The notes beneath the pieces were generated by a model, which searched no databases, was not told the DNA's origin, and saw nothing but the letters and a program-made list of their open reading frames with translations. Positions 1-10,779 of a stretch of 48,548 nt of DNA are shown one piece after another. The translations under genes and the position numbers were made by a program. The number at the start of each line of letters is the position of its first letter. The first letter of the stretch is position 1. This stretch comes from Nitrospira sp. CG24B. GTDB lineage: Bacteria > Nitrospirota > Nitrospiria > Nitrospirales > Nitrospiraceae. The stretch lies in NCBI GenBank assembly GCA_002869845.2, contig NEWS02000008.1, forward strand, positions 62,815 to 111,362. Direction: 5' to 3'.

Positions 1-786
1 GTCGAGGTGTTGTTCGTGAAGGATCTTGGTCAGGGCCGGTGGGAAATCATGGTGAAAGGTTCGTTCCGCGTTGGCCAGGTTATTGAATTCGATCAACAAT
101 CTCGCGCAACTATCGTGAAGCGTGATGCGACGGGCACCGAAGTGTTGGTAGACAGTCCGGTTCCGATGACACAATTATTTCAAGCGCGAGGGGTCATGCC
201 GCTTCCACCGTACATGAAGCGCGCAGCGACGCAGGAAGATCATTGCTGGTATCAGACGGTCTTTGCCAAACACGAGGGCGCGATTGCTGCCCCGACGGCG
301 GGGCTTCACTTTACGGAAGACTTGTTTAGACGACTGCGCAAAACCGCGATCAACATAGCGACGGTGACGCTCCATGTCGGCCCCGGTACGTTCAAGCCGG
401 TGACGACTGAGCAAATTGAGGATCACCAGATGGGGGGGGAAGTTTTTCACATCGGCGAGGAAACAGCCAAGGCCATTATCCAGACGAAACGTGCCGGTGG
501 GCGGGTCGTCGCAGTGGGCACTACGGTTGTCCGGACGCTTGAAACGGTTGCGCAAGCAAAAGGGGAGATCATTCCGATGTCCGGCGAGAGCAGGCTCTTT
601 GTCACACCGGGATTCCAGTTCAAGATCGTCGATGCCCTCATGACGAATTTCCACCTCCCACGGACCACGCTATTGATGCTGGTGTCGTCCATCGCGGGCA
701 TCGAACCTATTCGTAGGGCCTATGCAGAAGCGGTCAGCGAGCGATATCGCTTCTACAGCTACGGCGACGCGATGCTGATCCTCTAG
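1..786 (+). CDS. queA: S-adenosylmethionine:tRNA ribosyltransferase-isomerase (QueA), 5' partial
   Basis: QueA transfers and isomerises the ribosyl moiety of AdoMet onto 7-aminomethyl-deazaguanine in tRNA, making epoxyqueuosine in the cytoplasm. The frame is open from the first base, so the gene starts outside the window. The visible 261 residues correspond to the C-terminal three quarters of a family usually about 340-350 residues long. Recognisable family segments are AAPTAGLHFT, VTLHVGPGTF, the VGTTVVRTLE stretch and the C-terminal TNFHLPRTTLLMLVS and YRFYSYGDAMLI. The stop is followed by a short gap to a convergent gene. Identification rests on these motifs and is secure. Confidence 0.95.
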   Translation, partial: VEVLFVKDLGQGRWEIMVKGSFRVGQVIEFDQQSRATIVKRDATGTEVLVDSPVPMTQLFQARGVMPLPPYMKRAATQEDHCWYQTVFAKHEGAIAAPTAGLHFTEDLFRRLRKTAINIATVTLHVGPGTFKPVTTEQIEDHQMGGEVFHIGEETAKAIIQTKRAGGRVVAVGTTVVRTLETVAQAKGEIIPMSGESRLFVTPGFQFKIVDALMTNFHLPRTTLLMLVSSIAGIEPIRRAYAEAVSERYRFYSYGDAMLIL

Positions 787-822
787 CTTTGAGCCACCAT
801 GGCGTAACAAAGCGAGCTGGCT

Positions 823-1521
823 TTACAGCAGTTCTCTGCGGATGGTGACTGGCAGCTTGGCCTTCATGGACTGTTGGAACGAGACCAGGGCTCGTTGCTG
901 TTTCTGTAAGAGCATGTCATCTAGCACACGCTGCTTAGCCTCTGCCGCCTTAGCGGGATCGGAATCTTGCGGTCTGGTCATCAGGGACTGCCCTTCGGTA
1001 ATCTCTGCCGGCGTGAGGGCAACGGAATCTCTGACGATCATTCTGGCCTTATTGGCCAGGATTTCTTGGTGCTGGATCGACTCAAACCCGGCTGGCGTGA
1101 GATGATTGGCGGCTAGGACACGCTTGTAGAGCTCCGGGTCGAAGGCACCGTTTTTCTGAAAGGCCGGTATTTGCATGATCAGCTCACGCAAATCGGCATC
1201 CGCGACCCGCACGCCCATTTCTTCGGCAGCGATGATCCAGATACGACTGTCAACCAGTTGTCCGACGACGAATTCCTTGAACTCTTCTTCCTTAAAATCG
1301 GTCTTGACACTGTCTTTGTAGAGGCGGTGCATGTTTTCGTAGGTGCGCTTAAATTCGTCGAGGGAGACCGATTGATTCCCGACCTTGGCAACGGGTCCAC
1401 CAGCTTGTTCACCGAATCCCCACCAGCCCATCGTAATGATGAACGCAACCGCCAAGAGTCCCATGATGGACTTGAGGAGCCACGGGTAGTTGTGAGCAGC
1501 ATCGCGCATTATCTTAATCAT
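823..1521 (-). CDS. Membrane-anchored SurA-N/PpiD-N-like chaperone protein without isomerase domain
   Basis: This 232-residue protein starts with a short cytoplasmic segment and one membrane helix (about residues 14-36). A SurA_N-type periplasmic region follows, with the typical phrases VAKVGNQSVSLDEFKRTYE and, further on, the pattern PAFQKNGAFDPELYKRVL. PpiD and SurA proteins use this domain to hold unfolded outer-membrane proteins and normally add one or two parvulin isomerase domains. Here the protein ends right after the chaperone-like part with no parvulin domain. It is convergent with queA and divergent from the RDD gene. A role in envelope protein folding is inference from the family. 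Confidence 0.75.
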   Translation of the reverse strand: MIKIMRDAAHNYPWLLKSIMGLLAVAFIITMGWWGFGEQAGGPVAKVGNQSVSLDEFKRTYENMHRLYKDSVKTDFKEEEFKEFVVGQLVDSRIWIIAAEEMGVRVADADLRELIMQIPAFQKNGAFDPELYKRVLAANHLTPAGFESIQHQEILANKARMIVRDSVALTPAEITEGQSLMTRPQDSDPAKAAEAKQRVLDDMLLQKQQRALVSFQQSMKAKLPVTIRRELL

Positions 1522-1724
1522 CTGAAGCCTCTTCCTTTTGTGAAGCCGACAGTGTACTTATGGGCAGGTCTGAAGGCAAGAGCCGCTTTTGACGCAGATG
1601 CTCGGAGGTGGGATCCAGTAGCTGGTTTCTGGAGTGTGCCGAACGGTCGTGTCTTTCGTGAAGAGCCATGTGAGGATCTAGGATGGCTTCGAAAACAACT
1701 ACTCAAAAAAAGATCGCACTTTGT

Positions 1725-1753
1725 TTGTGCAAGTTGGTGTATTTTGTTATACT
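1725..1753 (+). promoter_or_regulatory. Sigma-70-type promoter for the RDD gene
   Basis: TTGTGC (1725-1730) and TATACT (1748-1753) are separated by 17 bases. The pair lies 25 bases before the TTG start of the RDD-family gene, in the divergent intergenic region. Confidence 0.55.
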
Positions 1754-1778
1754 TTGCCACTAATTAGAAGGAGATCCC

Positions 1779-3354
<1,576 letters not shown>

Positions 3355-3367
3355 GGTTCCATCCCTT

Positions 3368-4240
3368 ATGCGGATGGTCAATTTACGCGTATCGTACAAC
3401 GCTCGTCGTATCGCTCTCGGTCTTGCCGTCATTCTCGTGCTCGGCTTCCTGCTTCTACCCGGCCAACTCCAGAGTGTTTTTCAGTCGATAGGCAGTCCCC
3501 TAGGATGGGTTATCAGTTGGCCCCTCCAGGCCGTGGCTGGGATCCATGATCGGATCGCCGATATCTGGGGACGATACGTGGCACTCCAAGGGGTTGAAGA
3601 AGAAAATCAGCAGTTGAAGCGAGAGCTGGATTTGATCAAGGAACAAAACGGGCAACTGCGAGAAGCGTCGGCGGCGACGGAGCGGCTGTCAGCGCTGCTG
3701 GAGTTTAAGAGGCAAGCCCTTCCCACATCCGTGGCCGCCCAAGTGATCGGGCGTGATATCGGTAATTGGTACAAGACGATCATTCTGAACAAGGGGGCAT
3801 CCGACGGGATTCAATCAGACCAGGGCGTGATTACTCCGGCAGGCGTGGTCGGTCGCATCGTCAAGACTACGGCCTCCACGGCCGTTGTCCTGCTCGTGAC
3901 CGATCCCAATAATGCGATTGCCGGACTCATCCAACGCACGAGAGATGAGGGAATCGTCGAAGGGACGACGCAGGGACAGGCTCGACTCAAGTACATTCCG
4001 CTGTTGTCCAACGCACGGCCTGGCGATCACGTCGTCACGTCAGGACTGGTTGGGGGGTTCCCCCGCGGTATACCGATCGGCACGATCATACGAATCGATA
4101 AAGAAGAGGAAGCGCTGTTCCAATCTGCGGAGCTTTCTCCGGAGGTCGATCCGAATCGGGTCGAGGACGTCTTAGTTATTCGGTCCCTCCCGCTTCCGAC
4201 CGAAGGGGAGAGACTTGGCGTTCCAAAGCCCAAGCTATGA
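3368..4240 (+). CDS. mreC: Rod shape-determining protein MreC
   Basis: MreC is a bitopic inner-membrane protein that links MreB to the periplasmic wall synthesis enzymes and activates PBP2. This 290-residue protein has a short basic cytoplasmic tail, one membrane helix (about 13-32), a coiled-coil stretch (about 75-115, rich in E, Q and L) and the beta-domain with VIGRDIGNWYKTIILNKG and GVVGRIVKT motifs. The length is typical. It begins 13 bases after mreB and its stop overlaps the mreD start in ATGA. Confidence 0.95.
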   Translation: MRMVNLRVSYNARRIALGLAVILVLGFLLLPGQLQSVFQSIGSPLGWVISWPLQAVAGIHDRIADIWGRYVALQGVEEENQQLKRELDLIKEQNGQLREASAATERLSALLEFKRQALPTSVAAQVIGRDIGNWYKTIILNKGASDGIQSDQGVITPAGVVGRIVKTTASTAVVLLVTDPNNAIAGLIQRTRDEGIVEGTTQGQARLKYIPLLSNARPGDHVVTSGLVGGFPRGIPIGTIIRIDKEEEALFQSAELSPEVDPNRVEDVLVIRSLPLPTEGERLGVPKPKL

Positions 4241-4737
4241 AAGCGCTTGTTTATTTTACCGTCATCGTTGGTCTTGTGCCGGTTCAGTCAGTTCTTCTCT
4301 CGCACCTCAGCGTGTGGGGGGTGAGACCGGATCTGGGTTTCGTAGCGGTGTGTTTGATCGGACTCATAGCAGGAGAGCTTGATGGTTTGTTGGTCGGGCT
4401 CGCGCTTGGATGGGCGATGAGTCTGTTCTCCGCGCAGGACCTGATTTCGAGCGCGATTCTCAAGGGAGTCGTAGGGTATATTGCTGGTCTCGCAGGCCGG
4501 CAGGTGGTGTATCTAAGCCCCGTTGTGCTCGTCATGGGGTTGCTCGTTGTCTCATGTGTGGTCGGTCTGGTTACGCCGCTCGCCCTGACGCTTAGCCCTC
4601 AGCAAGATCTGTGGTGGGCTGCCTGGACGGTCGTACTGCCCCAAGCCTGCCTTGATGCGGTCATTGGAGGAGCGATCTACTGGCTTCTGTGGAGTCGTTT
4701 GAATATTGAGCAGGTGATGTCCGAATCTCGAATGTAG
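4237..4737 (+). CDS. mreD: Rod shape-determining membrane protein MreD
   Basis: This 166-residue, strongly hydrophobic protein has about five or six membrane helices, as expected for MreD, which works with MreC in the elongation complex. Sequence conservation in this family is low, so the call leans on length, helices, the LGFVAVCLIGLIAGELDG-type segment and the invariant position between mreC (ATGA overlap) and mrdA (nine bases downstream). Confidence 0.88.
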   Translation: MKALVYFTVIVGLVPVQSVLLSHLSVWGVRPDLGFVAVCLIGLIAGELDGLLVGLALGWAMSLFSAQDLISSAILKGVVGYIAGLAGRQVVYLSPVVLVMGLLVVSCVVGLVTPLALTLSPQQDLWWAAWTVVLPQACLDAVIGGAIYWLLWSRLNIEQVMSESRM

Positions 4738-4746
4738 GCGTTCAGT

Positions 4747-6618
4747 ATGGCGACGACACATTATCCGGAAGCAGAATTTGGCGATCTGCATCGACGGCTC
4801 TTCATTCTCCGTGTGGGGCTCTTGCTGGTGGTGGCGCTGCTCGGACTTCGCCTCTGGCATCTTCAAATTCGTGAAGGGCCGTACTATCGAGACTTGTCGG
4901 AAAACAATCGTACCAGACTGGTGCTGCTCGAACCGGCACGTGGCTTGATCTATGACCGGCACGGTGTCCTCTTGGCGAATAACGTTCCGAGCTTCAGCCT
5001 CTACGTGACGCTGGAAGACGTGAAGGATCGCGAAGTATTGATTCAGCAGTTGAGTAACTTGCTTGGTTTCGACCCGGCCCTTGTTCGAAAAAAAATGACA
5101 GCTAAAGGCAGCAAGCTGCTCCCGCGCAAGATCAAAGACCGTATGACCTTGCGCGATGCCATGTTGGTGGAATCCAATCGTCTCGATATGCCTGGGGTCA
5201 TGATTCAGGTCGAGTCGCAGCGCAATTATCCAGGTGGTGTGACGGCGGCCCATCTCCTGGGCTATGTGGGAGAAATTTCAGCGGATCAATTGGAGAAACC
5301 TGAGTTTGTCGATCTCCATCAAGGCAGCATCGTGGGGCAATATGGTGTGGAAAAGTCTTATGATCGACACATGCGTGGAATGGCTGGACAAAAGAACGTC
5401 GAAGTTGATGCGCTTGGCCATGAGAAGAAAGCTGTGGTTGTCGAAAGACCGCAAGCGGGGAATGACCTCTATCTCACGATCGATGTGCGGCTCCAGAAGG
5501 TTGCCGAGGATCTACTGGGCGGAGAATACGGTGCCATCGTCGCGCTTGATCCGAACAGCGGTGATATTCTGGCGATGGCCAGCCGTCCCGGCTTCGATCC
5601 AAATGTGCTCTCACGGGAATTGACTGCGAAGCAGTGGGTGGAAATCGTGCAGGACGAAGGACGTCCATTGAACAATCGGGCCTCACAGGGGCAATACCCC
5701 CCAGGTTCCATCTTCAAAATTCCCATGGCCGTCGCTGCGTTGGAGACAAAAACCATGTCGCCTTCCAGTACCGTGTTTTGTAATGGGGGATACCAGTTTG
5801 GCAAGCGGCTGTATCACGACTGGAAAGCCAGCGGGCATGGGTACGTCGATCTGCACAATGCATTGGTCCATTCCTGTGACGTGTACTTTTATACGATTGG
5901 TCAACGCATGGGGATTGATGTGATGGCTGAGTTTGGGAAGGATTTTGGGCTTGGGAAGGCGACTGGAGTGGAATTGCCATCGGAGCGAACCGGTATTATG
6001 CCATCAACCGCCTGGAAGCAAAAGGCCAAGAACGAGCAGTGGCTGCCTGGCGAAACCATTTCAGCCGCCATTGGACAGGGCTACGTGACGGTGACACCAT
6101 TACAGATGGCGAGTCTTGTCGGTACGGTTGCGAACAATGGCGTCAGCTACCGTCCTCGCCTGGTGCAGGCAGTCATGGATCGAATGTCAGGGAACCTTCA
6201 AGAGTTACCGGCTGTTCCGCGCGGGAAGATCAATGCGAAACCGGAAACCTTCCGCGTCATCAAGGACGCACTTGCCGACGTGGTCACAAAGGGAACGGCG
6301 ACGAGAGCGAAATCCTCCATGGTCACGATCGGTGGGAAAACGGGGACGGCGCAAGTGGCGGCGCTCCGGACTGGACCGGAAGAGAACATTCCCAAAAAAT
6401 TCCGAGACCATGCGTGGTTCGTCGCCTTTGCGCCGGTGGAATCGCCGAAGATCGCCGTCGCCGTGCTTGCGGAACATATGGGGCATGGTGGGGCCGCCGC
6501 GGCTCCTCTTGCGAAAGAAGTGATTGAAACGTATATGAAGCTCGCTCCACAGGTGCCGGCCGTCACCTCGGATCTATCCGGCGTGAATAGGCCGGAGCGA
6601 TCCGCGAAAGACTCATGA
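4747..6618 (+). CDS. mrdA: Penicillin-binding protein 2, peptidoglycan D,D-transpeptidase
   Basis: PBP2 crosslinks peptidoglycan during cell elongation, working in the periplasm and anchored by one N-terminal helix (about 19-38). The 623-residue protein has the pedestal domain with the segment RGLIYDRHGVLLANN. The transpeptidase triad is complete: S321-I-F-K324 (nucleophile motif SxxK), S376-C-D378 (the SxN position, a form common in PBP2) and K531-T-G533. It is the fourth gene of the rod-shape operon and overlaps rodA in ATGA. MrdA and RodA form a polymerase-transpeptidase pair, which fits the coupling. Confidence 0.97.
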   Translation: MATTHYPEAEFGDLHRRLFILRVGLLLVVALLGLRLWHLQIREGPYYRDLSENNRTRLVLLEPARGLIYDRHGVLLANNVPSFSLYVTLEDVKDREVLIQQLSNLLGFDPALVRKKMTAKGSKLLPRKIKDRMTLRDAMLVESNRLDMPGVMIQVESQRNYPGGVTAAHLLGYVGEISADQLEKPEFVDLHQGSIVGQYGVEKSYDRHMRGMAGQKNVEVDALGHEKKAVVVERPQAGNDLYLTIDVRLQKVAEDLLGGEYGAIVALDPNSGDILAMASRPGFDPNVLSRELTAKQWVEIVQDEGRPLNNRASQGQYPPGSIFKIPMAVAALETKTMSPSSTVFCNGGYQFGKRLYHDWKASGHGYVDLHNALVHSCDVYFYTIGQRMGIDVMAEFGKDFGLGKATGVELPSERTGIMPSTAWKQKAKNEQWLPGETISAAIGQGYVTVTPLQMASLVGTVANNGVSYRPRLVQAVMDRMSGNLQELPAVPRGKINAKPETFRVIKDALADVVTKGTATRAKSSMVTIGGKTGTAQVAALRTGPEENIPKKFRDHAWFVAFAPVESPKIAVAVLAEHMGHGGAAAAPLAKEVIETYMKLAPQVPAVTSDLSGVNRPERSAKDS

Positions 6619-7736
6619 TCGATCGATTGACTGAACATCGAGGACTCGATAGTTTCGATATCCGGTATGTTGCCTTGATCCTGGCCATCCTGGGGATCGG
6701 TGTGTTGTCTATTTATAGCGTCACGCATGGGCAGAAGGGTGGGATGGCGCCGTATTATCTCAAGCAGTTGATATGGATCGGCCTCGGTGCGGTGGCCTTC
6801 CTCGTCATGTGGGCATCGGACTACCATTCTCTTGCGCGGTTTGCCTATCCCGCCTACGCCTTGATCTTGCTGATGCTGGTGTTTGTGTTATTCGAAGGGC
6901 GAACCAGCAAGGGCGCGCAGCGGTGGATCGCGCTGGGCCCGTTTACTTTTCAACCGTCTGAATTCGCCAAGCTTGTCCTCGTCTTGGTGTTGGCGCATTA
7001 CTACTCGAAGGCCCCTCGTGTAGGATGGCTGCAGCGTGTCATCGTTCCGGGGCTTTTAGTGTTGCCCGGTCTCCTCCTCATCTTAAAACAACCCGACTTG
7101 GGGAGTGGGCTCAGCTTTGTCGCGGTGTATGCCGCGATGTTGCTCATGGTGGGCGTTCGTTCGAAAGCCTTAGGGTTTATCCTGCTCTTCTCGATCATGC
7201 TGTTCCCGTTTGCTTGGGAGGGCGTGTGGGGGTCCTTGCATGATTACCAGCGACAGCGCATTATGGCGTTTGTCGACCCCGGTTACGACCCTGGCGGGAA
7301 GGGGTACCATGCTCTGCAATCGAAGATCGCGATCGGCTCTGGGGAGCTACTAGGGAAGGGGCTCTACGGCGGCACCCAAAGTCAGCTGAAGTTTTTGCCG
7401 GAAGGCCATACCGATTTTGTATTCGCCGTCTTTGCAGAAGAATGGGGCTTTCTTGGCGTGCTGGTCTTGTTGACGTTGTTTGTAGGGTTGATTTGGCTCT
7501 CGCTGGAAATCGCGTCCAAGGCGAAAGATCAACTTGGAGCCCTGCTTGCCGTGGGGATCGTGGCGATGTTGTGTTTCTGTGTTGTGGTGAATATCGGCAT
7601 GACGGCGGGGATGTTTCCGATCGTCGGTATTCCCCTGCCTTTGGTGAGCTACGGTGGAAGCGCCACGATTATGACCATGGCGGCATTGGGCTTGTTATTG
7701 AACGTCAAGCGGAAGAGGTTAAGCCTATTTTATTAA
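6615..7736 (+). CDS. rodA: Peptidoglycan glycosyltransferase RodA
   Basis: RodA is the SEDS-family polymerase that extends glycan strands from lipid II in the inner membrane during elongation. The 373-residue protein has about ten membrane helices and the SEDS signatures GAQRWIALGPFTFQPSEFAKL, KQPDLGSGLSF, the long loop with GKGLYGGTQSQLKFLPEGHTDFVF (abbreviated here to its ends) and VSYGGSATI near the C-terminus. It is translationally coupled to mrdA by a four-base overlap. The 161 bases after it hold no gene. Confidence 0.97.
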   Translation: MIDRLTEHRGLDSFDIRYVALILAILGIGVLSIYSVTHGQKGGMAPYYLKQLIWIGLGAVAFLVMWASDYHSLARFAYPAYALILLMLVFVLFEGRTSKGAQRWIALGPFTFQPSEFAKLVLVLVLAHYYSKAPRVGWLQRVIVPGLLVLPGLLLILKQPDLGSGLSFVAVYAAMLLMVGVRSKALGFILLFSIMLFPFAWEGVWGSLHDYQRQRIMAFVDPGYDPGGKGYHALQSKIAIGSGELLGKGLYGGTQSQLKFLPEGHTDFVFAVFAEEWGFLGVLVLLTLFVGLIWLSLEIASKAKDQLGALLAVGIVAMLCFCVVVNIGMTAGMFPIVGIPLPLVSYGGSATIMTMAALGLLLNVKRKRLSLFY

Positions 7737-7897
7737 ACGGTGACCGATTAGGCGGAACGCTCGAGTTTCGTCATTCGGAGAAGATACTATCGAAAGCCGG
7801 GAGCGCCGGTGTGTGGAGCGAGTGACGGACCTGGGCTTGGGCCTGCGTCCTAGCGTTCTCAGGCGAGTCCTGTGGCTTGCAGACCAAAGGAGTCAAT

Positions 7898-9412
7898 ATG
7901 GGAAGTGAAATTGCGATCACCGTTGCGCGGGAAGAAACCCGTGTGGCCGTGCTGGATGGCGGAGTCGTCACCGATTTGTTCGGAGACCGCGCGAAGCATA
8001 AGGATTTTGTCGGAAATATCTATAAGGGAAAGGTGGCCAAGGTCTTGCCGGGGATGCAAGCTGCGTTTGTGGATATCGGCCTGGACAAGGCGGCGTTTAT
8101 GCATGTGTCGGATCTACTGGTGGATGCCGAGCCTGGTGATATGTTGGTTGAGGCCGAAGCCGAAGAAGACGATAAAGACTCGGATATGCCCCGGCCGAAG
8201 CGTCAGAGCGCGAAGCCGATCGAACAACTGCTCAGTGAAGGCCAGGAGTTGATGGTCCAGATTTCAAAGGGCCCGATCGGCACCAAGGGGTCGCGCGTGA
8301 CGGCCTACGTTTCGCTTCCGGGACGCTATCTGGTCTTTATGCCGAACGTCGACCATATCGGCGTGTCTCGGCGAATTCCGCGGGATGAAGAACGGGCGAG
8401 ACTGAAAGAGATCATGCGCCGAGTGAGGCGTCCCGGTTTTGGGTATATCGTGCGGACGGTCAGTGAAGGCGTCAAGGAAGATGAATTGAAATCCGATGTC
8501 GACTTTCTACACGTCCTTTGGCAGGACATTTTGACAAAGCGAGAACGCTTGCCAGCTCCCGCATTGTTGCATTCGGATTTGAGCTTGAGCTTCCGTGTCG
8601 TGAGGGACTTGTTCGGAAAAAAGGTGGATCGATTATGGATCGATTCACGAGAGGAATACGAAGCCATTCGAGGCTTTGTGCAGCGATTTTCTCCTGAGCA
8701 GACTTCGCGGATTCATTACTACGATAAGGATGCGCCCTTATTCGAGCATCTTGGGGTGGAGCAAGAAATTGCTCGCGCAATGAGCCGGAAAGTCTGGCTC
8801 AAGTCGGGAGGGCATCTCGTGATCGATCATACCGAAGCGATGACGGTGATCGACGTCAATACGGGACGCTTCGTCGGGAAACGAGATCAAGAAGAGACGA
8901 TCCTTCGCAATAATCTCGAGGCGGCCAAAGAGGTCGCCTATCAATTGAAGTTGCGGGGCATCGGCGGCATTATCATTGTCGACTTTATCGATATGGAGCG
9001 TGAGAAGAATCGGGATAAGGTCTATCATGCGTTGGTGGATGCCATGGCATCGGATAAGGCGAGAACGAGGATCTCCAGGATTTCCGACCTCGGCCTGATC
9101 GAAATCTCACGCGAGCGGGTACGAGAGGATCTGTTACGGTCGCTGTCAGAGCCGTGTCGCTATTGCGAGGGCCGTGGATACACGAAGTCTCCTACGACCG
9201 TGGCGTACGAAATTTTCCGCGAGATCCGGCGGATTGAATCATCGGCTGATCAGCAACGGATTTTCGTGGGAGCCCACCCCACAGTGGCGGAACTGTTACA
9301 AGACGAAGAACGACACGGAGTGGAAGTATTGGAGCGGGACTGCTCAGCAAAAATCATCGTGACACCGGACAGTCAGTTGCATCTTGAGCAGTACGATCTG
9401 GTCGTGTTCTAG
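7898..9412 (+). CDS. rng: Ribonuclease G/E family endoribonuclease
   Basis: RNase G cleaves single-stranded, A/U-rich RNA and matures 16S rRNA 5' ends. This 504-residue protein has the N-terminal S1 domain (AAFVDIGLDKAAFMHVSDL), with a charged acidic insertion around residues 80-105, and the catalytic core. The core shows the magnesium-binding aspartates in TVIDVNTGRFVG and IIIVDFIDME. The zinc-link region is PCRYCEGRGYTKSP. It lacks the long C-terminal scaffold of RNase E, so the short G form is preferred. The ATG at 7898 follows AAAGGAG at five bases and is chosen over the upstream in-frame codon at 7877. Confidence 0.93.
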   Translation: MGSEIAITVAREETRVAVLDGGVVTDLFGDRAKHKDFVGNIYKGKVAKVLPGMQAAFVDIGLDKAAFMHVSDLLVDAEPGDMLVEAEAEEDDKDSDMPRPKRQSAKPIEQLLSEGQELMVQISKGPIGTKGSRVTAYVSLPGRYLVFMPNVDHIGVSRRIPRDEERARLKEIMRRVRRPGFGYIVRTVSEGVKEDELKSDVDFLHVLWQDILTKRERLPAPALLHSDLSLSFRVVRDLFGKKVDRLWIDSREEYEAIRGFVQRFSPEQTSRIHYYDKDAPLFEHLGVEQEIARAMSRKVWLKSGGHLVIDHTEAMTVIDVNTGRFVGKRDQEETILRNNLEAAKEVAYQLKLRGIGGIIIVDFIDMEREKNRDKVYHALVDAMASDKARTRISRISDLGLIEISRERVREDLLRSLSEPCRYCEGRGYTKSPTTVAYEIFREIRRIESSADQQRIFVGAHPTVAELLQDEERHGVEVLERDCSAKIIVTPDSQLHLEQYDLVVF

Positions 9413-9514
9413 TCGAGCATCATCACCGCCGCCGTGTGTGTCGGGGGAGATGTGCTGCCTGCCGGACCCTCCAAACCATTGAAACGAGCTTCCTTCTGAT
9501 GCTCAAGACCGATC

Positions 9515-10633
9515 ATGGATGATGGATCATTGACCTCCTGGCTCACGCTTCAAGCGGTTGATGGTGTCGGCGATCGCACCCTTCTTAAGCTGATCCATGC
9601 GTTTGGAGCGCCCGATGCAGTGCTCGGCGCAACGATCGATGACTTGATTGGTCTTGGTTGCAGCCCGGAACTGGCTCAATCCGTGCGGCGAGGCCCAGAA
9701 TCGAGTATTCGGCGGCAGATCGATAGCCAAGTGAAGACAGTTGAACGCCTCAAGATCCAAACCGTCACCTTGTTCGATCAATCCTATCCGGCCCGTCTGA
9801 AAGCCATTCCCGATCCGCCACCATTATTATATGTGAGCGGAAGCGTCTTACTGAAGGACGAGGTCGCGGTGGCAATCGTGGGTGGACGGCGAGCGACGCC
9901 ATCCGGCAAACTCATCACCGAGGAGATTGCGAAGGACTTGGCAGGATGTGGGGTGACGATCGTGAGCGGCCTCGCTCGTGGAATCGATGCTGCGGCGCAC
10001 CGAGGCGCGCTGACGGGGAAGGGCCGCACGATTGCAGTCCTGGGGTGCGGCATTGATCGGACCTATCCATCAGAGCATCACACGCTGAGGCGGAACATCG
10101 AATCGCATGGCGCTGTCATCTCAGAATTGCCGATCGGTGCTGCGCCGCAAAGTCATCACTTCCCTCGAAGGAATCGGATCATCAGTGGGCTCTCATTGGG
10201 CGTGCTCGTCGGCGAAGCCGCAACCGACAGTGGTTCCTTGATCACCGCTAAATTAGCATTGGAGCAAGGTCGAGAGGTGTTTGCCGTACCCGGTTCCATC
10301 AAGGAAGAAGCCTGTCGTGGATCGAATCGCTTGATCAAAGAGGGGGCGAAACTGATTGAAGGGGCCCGAGACATTCTCGATGAGATTCTTCCGCAAATCG
10401 ATGCTCGGCGGCGGGCAATGCTGCATCTTGACGAAGCCGTGATGGACGCGCGCGCACCATTAGCAAAAGAAGATGCGTTGGTGTATGACGCTCTGTCCTA
10501 TGAGGCGCGATCCGTTGATGCCGTCATCGAGAGCACGGGGCTCAGCGCCGCGCAAGTATCGGCGACATTGCTATCGTTGGAATTGAATGGGCGGATCCGC
10601 CAACTCCCTGGTCAACAATACATTCGCCTCTAG
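9515..10633 (+). CDS. dprA: DNA-processing protein DprA (Smf)
   Basis: DprA binds incoming single-stranded DNA during transformation and loads RecA. The 372-residue protein has an N-terminal helix-hairpin-helix-like region (GVGDRTLLKLIHAFG), the Rossmann-like core with VAIVGGRRATPSGK, VSGLARGIDAAAH and ELPIGAAPQSHHFPRRNRII, and a C-terminal winged-helix segment (about 310-370). Length and domain order are normal. It stands alone between rng and topA, all on the + strand. dprA next to topA is a common bacterial order. Confidence 0.95.
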   Translation: MDDGSLTSWLTLQAVDGVGDRTLLKLIHAFGAPDAVLGATIDDLIGLGCSPELAQSVRRGPESSIRRQIDSQVKTVERLKIQTVTLFDQSYPARLKAIPDPPPLLYVSGSVLLKDEVAVAIVGGRRATPSGKLITEEIAKDLAGCGVTIVSGLARGIDAAAHRGALTGKGRTIAVLGCGIDRTYPSEHHTLRRNIESHGAVISELPIGAAPQSHHFPRRNRIISGLSLGVLVGEAATDSGSLITAKLALEQGREVFAVPGSIKEEACRGSNRLIKEGAKLIEGARDILDEILPQIDARRRAMLHLDEAVMDARAPLAKEDALVYDALSYEARSVDAVIESTGLSAAQVSATLLSLELNGRIRQLPGQQYIRL

Positions 10634-10779
10634 CAGGAGGCTGGACAATTCCGCCCGCGTTGGACGGAGTTTGTGAGCATCCGTGGGTGAGCGGATTGTT
10701 GCCGACTGCCATTCTAGTTGCACGAAACTCTGATATTTGGTACGGATGATAGAATTCTTGAGAGGCAGACGGAGTTGTC

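Noticed and set aside
4552..5253. Long - strand frame (233 codons) across mreD and mrdA
   Set aside because: It covers two well-supported genes and has no recognisable domain.
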